Source of the DNA: Chloroflexota bacterium
GTDB lineage: Bacteria; Chloroflexota; Anaerolineae; Aggregatilineales; Phototrophicaceae
Length of the DNA stretch: 63,382 bases
Direction of reading: 5' to 3'
Assembly (NCBI GenBank): GCA_011523545.1
Contig: WTGN01000013.1
Location: 144,877 to 208,258, forward strand
Notes under the pieces: generated by a model
Database searches by the model: none
Seen by the model: only the letters and a program-made list of their open reading frames with translations
Told to the model about the DNA's origin: nothing
Translations under genes and position numbers: made by a program
Part shown: positions 51,611 to 63,247 of the stretch, piece by piece
Position numbering within the stretch: position 1 is the stretch's first letter
Layout of the letters: every line of letters starts with the position of its first letter

Positions 51611-51817
51611 GGCCTGCTGTATACGTGATAGAACTATATGTGCCGAGCCAACATTCTCCATAGGGGAGTCTATCTTTGGCGGCCAATGTAATAGGCCTGA
51701 GCCAAAACAGCGGTCGTCAAGCGATTCCCGACCTGTAATTTGCAGGTTCGAGACACTATGGCTACACGGTACAGTGGGTTCGTTCTAATAGGCAGTGTAC
51801 CTGGTACACTGTCTTTC
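51611..51817 (+). ncRNA. Putative structured small RNA of about 205 nt
   Basis: A transcript from the promoter above would run to the hairpin at 51792-51817 with no open frame. Many of its segments pair, including the two ends. UAGAAC (51629-51634) pairs with GUUCUA (51782-51787), GUGCCG (51640-51645) with CGGUAC (51767-51772), AGCCA (51646-51650) with UGGCU (51759-51763), ACAUU (51651-51655) with AAUGU (51685-51689), CUCC with GGAG around 51656-51668, and GGUCG (51712-51716) with CGACC (51729-51733). An end-to-end closing stem and 200-nt size recall 6S RNA, but I cannot name the family. It is not tmRNA, SRP RNA or RNase P by their hallmark motifs. Confidence 0.5.
51792..51817 (+). terminator. 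Hairpin at the end of the small RNA
   Basis: CAGTGTACC, one T, then GGTACACTG, followed by TCTTTCC. A perfect 9-bp stem with a weak T tract; the LCP gene stops 8 bp further on the other strand. Confidence 0.6.
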
Positions 51818-51824
51818 CATTTCC

Positions 51825-53114
51825 CTAGCGGGCGTAGTCGTCCCCAAAGGTCTGCGTCAACAATATCGGAAGGCGCTCGACGCGCGGCACCAGCACTTGC
51901 TGCTGATGTTCTTCAGTAACGTATTCTTCCAAATAACTGAAGTCCATCACGCGCATTGAGATCTTGTCGAAGTCGATGTCCCGCAGGAGAAATGCTAGTT
52001 GCACGATCTGTTCCAGGTCGAGCCCGGTTTCTACATGCGCCTCCAACGTGCCCAGCAGGGCCGGCAATTGCGCGATTAAACGCACAAAGTTGAGGCTGAG
52101 CACGCGCTCGCGGATGGCGTAAAGCACCATCTGCTGCCGCTCCGCCCGCCGCACATCGTTATTCCCGTGGCGGGTGCGCGCGAAGCGAAGCGCGTCTCGC
52201 CCGTCCAAAACATGCGTCCCCGCCGGCAGATAAAAGGGATCATATCCATAATTCATATCGGGAAAACGCTCGTCGTCGATCGTGTAGTCGATGCTGACTT
52301 CGATCCCGCCAAGATGATTGACTACATCGATCACCGCCTGGAAATCCACCAGGACATAATTGTGAACGCGCATGCCTAAATTCCAACTGACCGTCTGCTG
52401 AAGCAGGCGCGCGCCATAACCCGTGGCCCGGCTCTCGCCTATGAAATAGGCGCGGTTGATCCGGTCGCGCGCTTCTTGATCCGGTATGCGCACCCACAAG
52501 TCGCGCGGGATGCTCAGGACGCCAATGCGGCCTGTTTGCGGATCAATGCTGACGAGCATCAAACTGTCGGTTCGGACCGGTTCCCCGGCTTGATCCGGGC
52601 GCCGATCGAGCCCGCCGACAATGATGGTGTAGCGCGATTGACCATCCCAGGGGACCATTTCAATCAGGCTGCCGTCGTCCAGCTTCAAGACATCAATGCC
52701 CACGCGGCGGCCATCGGCAATGAATTCGCTGCGCGCGTTCACCGGCGTGGGCAGGGCCGGCGTCAACTGCGCTGTCGGTATCACTTCCTGGAGCGATTGG
52801 GGCACGCGGATGAGCACGATCATCGCCAGCACGAGGAAAGCAAAGACAGAAATCATGCCGCCTGCTAAGATGACCCAAGCCCATTCGTTGCGCCGGCGCC
52901 GTTGATGTCTGCTCTGCAGGCGCGCGCGTCCGCCGGTCAACGGTCCGCTTGCCGGCGGCCGGGGGGGATTATAAGCGCGGCGGGTGAATTCGGCCGTGCT
53001 GTATACGGGCGCCGCGTTATCCGCAGTCGGCGGCTTCCTGGCAGCCGGGCCGCCTGCCTTTTGCGGTCTGTCAGCCGAGGCCGGTCTGCTGTTCCCGTCA
53101 ACCTGATGGGACAT
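51825..53114 (-). CDS. LytR-CpsA-Psr (LCP) family phosphotransferase
   Basis: LCP proteins attach polyprenol-linked glycopolymers to peptidoglycan or other envelope acceptors. The 429-residue protein has a Pro/Arg-rich cytoplasmic head, one membrane segment (WVILAGGMISVFAFLVLAMIVLI) and an extracellular LCP domain. Motifs: RTDSLMLVSIDPQTGRIGVLSIPRDLWVRIP with the catalytic Arg and Asp, DRINRAYFIG, YVLVDFQAVIDVVNHLGGIEV, and DGRDALRFARTRHGNNDVRRAERQQMVL. The start is the ATG at 53114; the longer frame to 53312 runs antisense to the lipM-like gene and is rejected. It is divergent from that gene. Confidence 0.9.
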   Translation of the reverse strand: MSHQVDGNSRPASADRPQKAGGPAARKPPTADNAAPVYSTAEFTRRAYNPPRPPASGPLTGGRARLQSRHQRRRRNEWAWVILAGGMISVFAFLVLAMIVLIRVPQSLQEVIPTAQLTPALPTPVNARSEFIADGRRVGIDVLKLDDGSLIEMVPWDGQSRYTIIVGGLDRRPDQAGEPVRTDSLMLVSIDPQTGRIGVLSIPRDLWVRIPDQEARDRINRAYFIGESRATGYGARLLQQTVSWNLGMRVHNYVLVDFQAVIDVVNHLGGIEVSIDYTIDDERFPDMNYGYDPFYLPAGTHVLDGRDALRFARTRHGNNDVRRAERQQMVLYAIRERVLSLNFVRLIAQLPALLGTLEAHVETGLDLEQIVQLAFLLRDIDFDKISMRVMDFSYLEEYVTEEHQQQVLVPRVERLPILLTQTFGDDYAR

Positions 53115-53176
53115 TCTGAAGGGTTTCCAAATTCGGGTAATCAAAGTGTAAGTGCCAGTATAGGGCGGGTCATAAA

Positions 53177-53995
53177 ATGCGGCAAATCCGCATATTGCGA
53201 GAAACTGATTTTCGCGACGGCGCCAGCAATATGGCGATCGACTGCGCGATCCTGGAGGCGGTCGCCCAAGGCGCCCAGCCGCCGACGCTGCGTCTCTATG
53301 GCTGGGCCCCATTTTGTCTTTCGCTCGGTTATGGCCAGCGCGCGCGCGACGCCGATGAAGCGGCCCTGGCCATGCGCGGCTGGGGGCTGGTGCGCCGGCC
53401 GACTGGCGGCAAAGCCATCCTGCATGGCGATGAGTTGACCTACAGCCTCAGTCTGCCCCTCGAGCATCCGCTAGCGGGAGGCGATATCGTCGAAAGTTAT
53501 CGTCGGCTAAGCGTCGGTTTCCTGGCCGCGCTTGAGCGGCTCGGTGTGGCGGCGGCGGCCGAGCGACAAACGGTTCGCGCGCCCGGCGCGGAAGCCGGTC
53601 CCGTCTGTTTCGAGATGCCGTCGCATTATGAGATAAGCGCGGGCGGGCGCAAATTGATCGGCAGCGCGCAGCTGCGGCGCAGAGGCGGCCTGCTGCAGCA
53701 CGGCACGCTCCCGCTGGCTGGCGACCTGGCGCGTATATGTGATGTGCTGAAATACGCTGACCGCGAGACGCGCATGATGCAAAAATCCAGAGTTCGTGAC
53801 CGGGCCGTAACCTTGGCGCAGGTCCTGGGCAAGACGCCTTCGTGGTCGGATGTTGAGGCGGCCATCGTGGGTGGTTTCGCGCGCGCCTTTGATCTGGACC
53901 TGGCGCCCGGGGGCTTATCCGCGGCCGAAGCGGCGCGTGCTGAAGAATTGATCGGCGAACGGTTCGGCAATCCCGACTGGACTTTCAAGCGCTAA
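53177..53995 (+). CDS. Octanoyltransferase LipM-like (lipoate ligase fold)
   Basis: A 272-residue biotin/lipoyl ligase-fold protein. MAIDCAILEAVAQG and RRPTGGKAILHGDELTYSL form the substrate pocket, followed by Cys in PVCFEMPSHYEISAGGRKLIGSAQLRRRGGLLQHGTLPL. The Cys before the FE-x-PS motif is the nucleophile of LipM, the octanoyltransferase of B. subtilis, and is absent from ATP-dependent LplA. So I favour transfer of octanoyl groups from acyl carrier protein to GcvH or E2 subunits, the first step of lipoate synthesis. lipA is not in the window. Confidence 0.82.
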   Translation: MRQIRILRETDFRDGASNMAIDCAILEAVAQGAQPPTLRLYGWAPFCLSLGYGQRARDADEAALAMRGWGLVRRPTGGKAILHGDELTYSLSLPLEHPLAGGDIVESYRRLSVGFLAALERLGVAAAAERQTVRAPGAEAGPVCFEMPSHYEISAGGRKLIGSAQLRRRGGLLQHGTLPLAGDLARICDVLKYADRETRMMQKSRVRDRAVTLAQVLGKTPSWSDVEAAIVGGFARAFDLDLAPGGLSAAEAARAEELIGERFGNPDWTFKR

Positions 53996-53998
53996 CCC

Positions 53999-54063
53999 GT
54001 AGGGGCGAGCCATTGAGTCGCCCGCCGAACCAAGCCTTGTAGGGGCGACACGCTGAGTCGCCC
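53999..54063. repeat. Two palindromic elements
   Basis: Copies at 53999-54023 and 54039-54063 between convergent genes, GTAGGGGCGAGCCATTGAGT and GTAGGGGCGACACGCTGAGT, each completed by CGCCC. Confidence 0.8.
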
Positions 54064-54091
54064 TCGTCCTTCCCAGCCACCGCCTTCGCGC

Positions 54092-57735
<3,644 letters not shown>

Positions 57736-57753
57736 TCAGTTGCCACCGCAAAT

Positions 57754-58458
57754 CTAATTTGCCGCCGCCTCTGAAACAGTGCGCAGATAATTGGCCACCG
57801 CCCAGCCCTCCACTTGAAATTGCGGGTCGCGCACCTGCCACCAGGTGAAGCCGTCCGCCTCCTGCGGCCCGCCGATGATATCAAATAATTTGCCCTCGCT
57901 CTCCCGGAAGAGGACCTGGCTGCCGCCCAGGGTAGGGCTGTTGCGAATGTTGAGCTTGTCAACCCCGACGCCGTAGACAGCCGCCCGCAGGCCGACGGCG
58001 AGCGGGATCGGCGTGTTCGTGATGATCACCGTCGGGATCGGCGGCCCCTCCAGAATCAGGCGCTCCGGCGTTTCCGCCGCCAGGATGACCTGCACCGCCG
58101 GCGGGCTTGGGGTCGCTGTCGATGCGAGCGGCGCGCCATCACTTTCAGCGCCGTCACTCTTGGCGACTTCGACGATTTCTATGACCGGCGCCAGGGGCGC
58201 GGCCGCCGGCGCCCCGCGCAGCGCAAAAATCAGAGCCAGCGCCGCCGAGGCAGCCAGCAGAACCAGGACCAGCGCCAGCGTCAGCAAGCGCGGCGAAAAA
58301 TAAAGCGGATTGCGGGCGCGGCGAAGGGCGCGTTTGTAGGCGCGCCGGGCGCTGAATTGGGCGCGCGCGGCCCGGTAAGCGTCGCCGTCTTCCAGAATTG
58401 CAGTCGGCCCCGCCTTGCCGTCTTGACTGTCGCTGAGTGCTGTCGAGCTGTCGGCCAC
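57754..58458 (-). CDS. Membrane-anchored SH3b-domain protein
   Basis: A 234-residue protein with a short charged cytoplasmic head, one membrane segment (LLTLALVLVLLAASAALALIFALRG), a Pro/Thr-rich linker and an outer SH3b domain (KLNIRNSPTLGGSQVLFRESEGKLFDIIGGPQEADGFTWWQVRD ... GWAVANYLR). SH3b domains bind peptidoglycan or envelope polymers. I start at the GTG at 58458, with GGAAG 7 nt upstream, which also avoids overlap with polX; the GTG at 58497 would overlap it by 22 bp. It is the gene after polX on the same strand. Confidence 0.8.
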   Translation of the reverse strand: MADSSTALSDSQDGKAGPTAILEDGDAYRAARAQFSARRAYKRALRRARNPLYFSPRLLTLALVLVLLAASAALALIFALRGAPAAAPLAPVIEIVEVAKSDGAESDGAPLASTATPSPPAVQVILAAETPERLILEGPPIPTVIITNTPIPLAVGLRAAVYGVGVDKLNIRNSPTLGGSQVLFRESEGKLFDIIGGPQEADGFTWWQVRDPQFQVEGWAVANYLRTVSEAAAN

Positions 58459-58475
58459 GGATGCGCTTCCAGGGC

Positions 58476-60227
58476 TTAACCGCGAGACGAATTCCACTGG
58501 CTGAAACGCTCAAATGGCCAGGTGTTGACCACTTGACGCGCTTCCACCCAGCCGCGGCGCGCGTTACTGATGCCGAACTCCATCAGGTCGAGATGCGCTA
58601 CGCGGTGGGCGTCGGTGTTGATCGCCAGCAGCACGCCCATGTCCATCGCCATGCGCGCCAGCTCCGGCTTGAGATCCAGCCGCAGCGGATTGGCGTTGAT
58701 TTCCAGAATGGTATTCTGCGCTTTGGCGGCCGCCAACACCGCGTCCCAATCGGCATCCACTTCCTCCCGATTGGGGAACTGCCGCGCTGAAGGATGCCCG
58801 ATCATCTTGACATACGGGTTGCCAATGGCGTTGAGCAGGCGCTTGGTCACCTGTTCGCGGCCTTGCCCCAGGCCGGAGTGCAGCGAAGCGATGACGAAGT
58901 CCAATTGCGCCAGCACGTCATCCGGGTAATCGAGGCTGGCGTCGGCTTTGATGTCCATTTCAACGCCGGCCAAGACTTGTATCGCATCGCCCAATTCTTC
59001 ATTTAGGCGCCGCACTTCTTCCGCTTGCGCCAGCAGACGCTCGATGGAGAGCCCGTTGGCAATGCCCAGGCTGCGCGAGTGATCGGTGATGACGATGTAT
59101 TTGTGCCCGCGCTTGACGCAGGCCGCCGCCATCTCGGCGATCGTATTTTTGCCGTCGCTCCAGGTGCTGTGCATGTGCAAATCGGCAACGATATCCTCCC
59201 GCCGAATCAGGTTGGGCAGCCGCCCGGCGCGCGCCGCTTCGATTTCGCCGCTGTCCTCGCGCAATTCCGGCGGCACATATTGAAGACCAAGCGTCTGATA
59301 GACTTTGTCTTCGCTATCGCAGAGGACTTTTTCCGCCGATTCAATGATCGTCTTGTTCTCATCAACCGGGCTGAGGGCATGCTCGTTGAGGCTGAAGCCA
59401 TGCTCAAGCGCGATCTGCCGCATCTTGACATTGTGCGCCTGGCTGCCGGTGAAATAATTGAGCGCCGTGCCCCAGCGCGCCTTCTCCAAAACGCGCACAT
59501 CCACCTGCAAGCCGGAGAGCAGCTCCACCGAACTCTTGGTCGGCCCATGCCCGAGCACGCGGGCGACATTTTCCATAGTCACGAAACGATCCATGATCGG
59601 GCCCGAGTCGTCGGCAGCGATCAGCATATCGACATCGCCGATGGTTTCGCGCCCGCGCCGGATGCTGCCGGCCAGCGCGCCCTCCTGCGCCCCGGCCAGC
59701 CCCAGCAGCAGGTCAAGAATCGCCTGCGCGGCGGGCAAGGCGTCGCCGATGCTTGCTCGGCCAGTTTGACGCGACAAGGCTTCGATGCCATCCAGGATCT
59801 TCTGCTGGCTCTTCTTACCCATGCCGGCCAATCCCGCCAGCTTGCCGGCATCGGCGGCGATCTTGAGTTCATCGACCGATGTGATATCAAGCTGCTCCCA
59901 GAAGAGTTTCGCCTTCTTGGGGCCCACGCCGTTGATGTGCATGATATCGACCAGGCCCTCGGGGATCTCGGCTCTGAGCCGCTCGTAGAATTCGAGCTCG
60001 CCCGTCTCCAGCATCTCGTCGATCTTCGCCGCGATCGTCTTGCCAATATAGCTGAGACCGGTCAGCCCGCCTTCACTGGCGATTGCGCGCAGGTCACGCG
60101 GGACCCCGCGAATGGTCTCCGAGGCGCGGCGATAAGAAAGCACACGATGAATATTGTCGCCGCGAATCTGCAGCATGTCGGCGCAGCGTTCAAAAATATC
60201 GGCGATTTCACGGTTGCTGAGGCTCAA
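58476..60227 (-). CDS. polX: DNA polymerase X with PHP domain
   Basis: A bacterial/archaeal PolX, used in base-excision-type repair. The 583 residues hold an N-terminal helix-hairpin-helix region (FERCADMLQIRGDN, LSYIGKTIAAKIDEML, INGVGPKKAKLF), the polymerase palm with GSIRRGRETIGDVDMLIAA (the GS motif and catalytic Asp-x-Asp) and VDVRVL, and a C-terminal PHP exonuclease domain with ADLHMHSTWSDGKNTIAEMA and ITDHSRSLGIANGL. The start is TTG at 60227 with GGGAGG 5 nt upstream; the frame to 60347 has no support. It lies 18 bp before the SH3b gene. Confidence 0.93.
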   Translation of the reverse strand: MSLSNREIADIFERCADMLQIRGDNIHRVLSYRRASETIRGVPRDLRAIASEGGLTGLSYIGKTIAAKIDEMLETGELEFYERLRAEIPEGLVDIMHINGVGPKKAKLFWEQLDITSVDELKIAADAGKLAGLAGMGKKSQQKILDGIEALSRQTGRASIGDALPAAQAILDLLLGLAGAQEGALAGSIRRGRETIGDVDMLIAADDSGPIMDRFVTMENVARVLGHGPTKSSVELLSGLQVDVRVLEKARWGTALNYFTGSQAHNVKMRQIALEHGFSLNEHALSPVDENKTIIESAEKVLCDSEDKVYQTLGLQYVPPELREDSGEIEAARAGRLPNLIRREDIVADLHMHSTWSDGKNTIAEMAAACVKRGHKYIVITDHSRSLGIANGLSIERLLAQAEEVRRLNEELGDAIQVLAGVEMDIKADASLDYPDDVLAQLDFVIASLHSGLGQGREQVTKRLLNAIGNPYVKMIGHPSARQFPNREEVDADWDAVLAAAKAQNTILEINANPLRLDLKPELARMAMDMGVLLAINTDAHRVAHLDLMEFGISNARRGWVEARQVVNTWPFERFSQWNSSRG

Positions 60228-60367
60228 TGCAACCTCCCTGACAGCATCCTTAGAACACATATTCGCAGTATACCAGAAATCCGCCTGTGGATAAAGACGG
60301 CTTGACCGGCACGATAAAATTTGCAGGCAAACATTTTCTGACGCCATTTCCGCCGTCGTCGAAACCT

Positions 60368-60393
60368 GTAGGGGCGTCTCGCTGAGACGCCCT
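60368..60393. repeat. Palindromic element
   Basis: One copy with the stem CGTCTC/GAGACG, upstream of polX. Confidence 0.85.
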
Positions 60394-60522
60394 CTTGCGT
60401 ATTCAATCGCCAGAACATCCGGATCCAGATTTGCTGTGTGTACGGACGACCCTTGTCTCGCCCTTTGATCGCCCGTTTTCTCTTACAACTCGCCCTATTC
60501 GCGGGCCCCGTGCAGGCGCAGG

Positions 60523-60609
60523 GTTGGCCTCCCCCCATTGCTATGGGGGGACCGAGGGGGGTTGGCCTCCCCCCATTGCTATGGGGGGACCGAGGGGGGT
60601 TGCCCCCCA
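60523..60609. repeat. 38-bp tandem repeat with C6/G6 hairpins
   Basis: Two full units (60523-60560, 60561-60598) and a third start. Each contains CCCCCCAT-TGCT-ATGGGGGG, a perfect 8-bp stem. Unrelated to the GTAGGGGC palindromes. Confidence 0.85.
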
Positions 60610-60671
60610 ATCCGCGCTTGACATGCGCGCAGAGCCGCGCTACCATCTCAGCAACAGAATATCATGAAAGA

Positions 60672-60938
60672 CGTTGATCCAGAGTAGTACGCGTCATCGT
60701 GCAGTTCAGAGACTCGCTAGCCGCTGTGAATGCGAGACACGCAGAGACGCCGAATGGACTGGGGAGTCGCGCAGGTGAAAGGCATGCCAATTAGCTTGCG
60801 CCGGAGAGCGCACCGTTAGCAGCGCGGGATATCGGCTTCAGGTCTGTATCCACAAAGCGGCTTGCGAAAGCAGGCAATCAAGGTGGCACCGCGGGAACCC
60901 TTCTCGTCCTTGAATGGATGATTCGGGTTCTTTTGATT
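60672..60938 (+). promoter_or_regulatory. T-box riboswitch for tryptophan, with terminator
   Basis: A T-box leader before trpE senses uncharged tRNA-Trp. Stem I contains AGTA (60683-60686), the AGAGA and GCTGTGA motifs (60708-60729), and a specifier loop GAATGGA with the Trp codon UGG at 60755-60757. The T-box sequence AAGGTGGCACCGCGG (about 60880-60894) has the bulge UGGC (60884-60887), which pairs with the tRNA 3' end GCCA, since tRNA-Trp carries discriminator G. The partner strand TTCTCGTCCTT follows. GAACCC (60895-60900) can pair with GGGTTC (60924-60929) ahead of TTTTGATTT, forming the terminator that competes with the antiterminator. Confidence 0.93.
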
Positions 60939-60952
60939 TGGGGGCGTGGCCG

Positions 60953-62476
60953 ATGTTCGAGACGATGCAAATAGAGCGAACCGATATCAAACCCTCGCGC
61001 CAAGAGATGCATGAACACTTCCGGCGCGGCGATCATGTGCCGGTCTATCGCAGCCTCTTGGCCGACCTGGAAACGCCAGTCTCGGTCTACATGAAGCTCA
61101 AGCAGGCCGGCAAACCAGCCTTCCTGCTGGAGAGCGTCGAGGGCGGCGAGCAGGTCGGGCGCTACTCATTCATCGGTGTCAATCCCAAGGGCCTGCTCAG
61201 CGTCAAGGATAATATCGTCAGCTTTAAGCGCGATGGTGAGACGACCCAATTCGCCATCCCCGAAGGGCAAGACCCGCTGCACGTCATCAAGCGCCACTTT
61301 CAGACGGTTAATCCGGTCGCGCTGGAGGGCTTGCCGCGGCTGGTCGGGGGCGCGGTCGGTTATATGTCTTACGATATCGTACGCTATTTTGAAGACCTGC
61401 CGGCCAGCGCCAGCGACGACCTGCGCGTGCCGACGGTCGCCTTCATGCTGCCCGATACATTGGTGATCTTTGATCATGCCATGCACCAGCTGATTGTCCT
61501 TGCCAATGCGCATAACACCGGCAATGATCCGGACGCGGCTTATGAGCGGGCCATCGCCAGCATAGACAAGATCGTCGAGGCATTGTCGGCGCCCCTTGTC
61601 CATCAAGCCTACGATCTGCCACTGAACGGCGAACGGGCCGATCCAAAGGCGAATGTCGAAAAGCATGTCTATGAAGACAAGGTGCGCATTGCCAAAGAAT
61701 ACATCCGCGATGGCGATGCCTTTCAGATCGTGCTCGCCCAACGCTTCAGCCGCGCCACCGAAGCCAGCCCGCTGCAGATATACCGCGCCTTGCGCGCGAC
61801 CAATCCGTCGCCGTACATGTTCCTGCTGGAATTCAGCGAAGACCTCACGCTGGTCGGCGCGTCGCCGGAGATGCTGGTGCGCCTGGAAGATGGCATCGCC
61901 TACAATCGGCCGCTGGCGGGGACGCGCCGCAGGGGCGTGACCGAGAAGGAAGACCTTGAGCTGGAAGAAGAACTCATCAACGACCCCAAAGAGCGCGCCG
62001 AACATGTCATGCTGGTCGACCTTGGGCGCAACGATCTGGGCCGCGTCTGCGATTATGGCACGGTGCGCGTCACCAAGATGATGTATGTCGAGCGCTATTC
62101 GCATGTCATGCACATCACCAGCCAGGTGGAAGGGCTGCTGCGCCAGGGCATGGACGCCTTTGACCTGGTCCGCGCCACCTTCCCGGCCGGGACGCTCAGC
62201 GGCGCCCCCAAAGTGCGCGCGATGGAAATCATCGAAGAGCTGGAAGGCACGCGCCGCGGCCCCTACGGCGGGGCGGTCGGGTATTTCAGCTTCGACGGCT
62301 CGATGGATATGTGCATCACCATCCGCACGCTCTTGATGCAAAACGGCGCCCTAAGCGTTCAAGCCGGCGGCGGCATCGTCGCCGACAGCGACCCGACCGA
62401 GGAATACTACGAGACCATCAACAAAGCGAAAGCGGTCTTCGAAGCGGTCAAATTCGCCGAGAAAGGACTCGCGTGA
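60953..62476 (+). CDS. trpE: Anthranilate synthase component I
   Basis: TrpE makes anthranilate from chorismate, the first step of tryptophan synthesis. The 507-residue protein has the N-terminal feedback pocket (FLLESVEGGEQVGRYSFIG) and the chorismate-binding core: DAFQIVLAQRFSR, SPEMLVRLEDG, PLAGTRRRG, MLVDLGRNDLGRVC, HITSQVEG, ATFPAGTLSGAPKVRAMEIIEELE and GGIVADSDPTEEYYE. I prefer the ATG at 60953 with GGGGG before it. An upstream ATG at 60914 would lie inside the T-box terminator hairpin. trpG follows after 174 bp that hold two repeat elements. Confidence 0.96.
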   Translation: MFETMQIERTDIKPSRQEMHEHFRRGDHVPVYRSLLADLETPVSVYMKLKQAGKPAFLLESVEGGEQVGRYSFIGVNPKGLLSVKDNIVSFKRDGETTQFAIPEGQDPLHVIKRHFQTVNPVALEGLPRLVGGAVGYMSYDIVRYFEDLPASASDDLRVPTVAFMLPDTLVIFDHAMHQLIVLANAHNTGNDPDAAYERAIASIDKIVEALSAPLVHQAYDLPLNGERADPKANVEKHVYEDKVRIAKEYIRDGDAFQIVLAQRFSRATEASPLQIYRALRATNPSPYMFLLEFSEDLTLVGASPEMLVRLEDGIAYNRPLAGTRRRGVTEKEDLELEEELINDPKERAEHVMLVDLGRNDLGRVCDYGTVRVTKMMYVERYSHVMHITSQVEGLLRQGMDAFDLVRATFPAGTLSGAPKVRAMEIIEELEGTRRGPYGGAVGYFSFDGSMDMCITIRTLLMQNGALSVQAGGGIVADSDPTEEYYETINKAKAVFEAVKFAEKGLA

Positions 62477-62551
62477 ACGAAATCTGTTGGGGATTGTCCG
62501 CCAAAACGCAAACTCTACGGACGACCAAACACGTCGCCCGCCAACCAACGA

Positions 62552-62620
62552 TCTGTAGGGGCGACCTATCAGGTCGCCCGTCAAAACGCAAACTGTAGGG
62601 GCGAGGCGGTGACTCGCCCG
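62552..62620. repeat. Two palindromic elements inside the trpEG operon
   Basis: Copies at about 62552-62580 (stem CGACCT/AGGTCG) and 62595-62620 (CGAG/CTCG) lie between trpE and trpG, so transcription of the operon must pass through their hairpins. Confidence 0.85.
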
Positions 62621-62650
62621 AAGGATCAAAATTGGGGGCGCCTGAAAAAC

Positions 62651-63247
62651 ATGATTCTGGTAATCGACAACTACGATAGCTTCACCTATAACATCGTGCA
62701 AGAATTGGGCGAGCTGGGCGCCAGGCTGACAGTCTATCGCAACGACAAAATCACCGTCGACGAGATACGCGCGCTGGCGCCGGAACGCATTGTGATTTCG
62801 CCCGGGCCCGGCTTCCCGATCGACGCCGGCGTCTCGCTCGACCTGATTCGCGAGCTCGGCTCAGAGATACCGCTGCTGGGCGTCTGCCTGGGTCATCAAG
62901 CGATCGGCGAAGCCTACGGCGGCCTGGTTGTGCATGCGCCCGAGCTGATGCACGGCAAAACGAGCATGATCTATCATGAGGGCGATACCATCCTGGGCGA
63001 CATCCCCAACCCCTTTGAAGCCACCCGCTACCACAGCCTGATTGTCGATGAAGCCGCATTGCCCGACTGCCTGCAAATCACCGCGCGCACGGCCACCGGA
63101 GAAATCATGGGCTTGCGGCACAGAGAGCATCCGGTCATCGGATTGCAATTTCATCCGGAAAGCATCTTGACCGGCTACGGTCTGCAAATTCTGGGCAATT
63201 TTCTTAACTATGAGCCACTATCACTTAACGTGGGGGCGACCCTGTGA
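62651..63247 (+). CDS. trpG: Anthranilate synthase component II (glutamine amidotransferase)
   Basis: TrpG supplies ammonia from glutamine to TrpE. A 198-residue class I amidotransferase: [17 protein letters not shown] at the start, SPGPGFP, the nucleophile Cys in [17 protein letters not shown], and the catalytic His and Glu in [10 protein letters not shown]. The ATG at 62651 matches the family's first residues; the frame 14 codons upstream crosses a repeat. The last codons and the TGA stop (CCCTGTGATTCG) lie inside the palindromic element that follows, so the C-terminus (VGATL) is repeat-derived. Confidence 0.95.
   Translation: MILVIDNYDSFTYNIVQELGELGARLTVYRNDKITVDEIRALAPERIVISPGPGFPIDAGVSLDLIRELGSEIPLLGVCLGHQAIGEAYGGLVVHAPELMHGKTSMIYHEGDTILGDIPNPFEATRYHSLIVDEAALPDCLQITARTATGEIMGLRHREHPVIGLQFHPESILTGYGLQILGNFLNYEPLSLNVGATL

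Noticed and set aside
59025..60305. Plus-strand open frame of 426 codons
   Set aside because: It is antisense to polX, which has intact polymerase and PHP motifs. Other long shadows (30132-31208, 56227-57309, 61166-62341) were dropped for the same reason.
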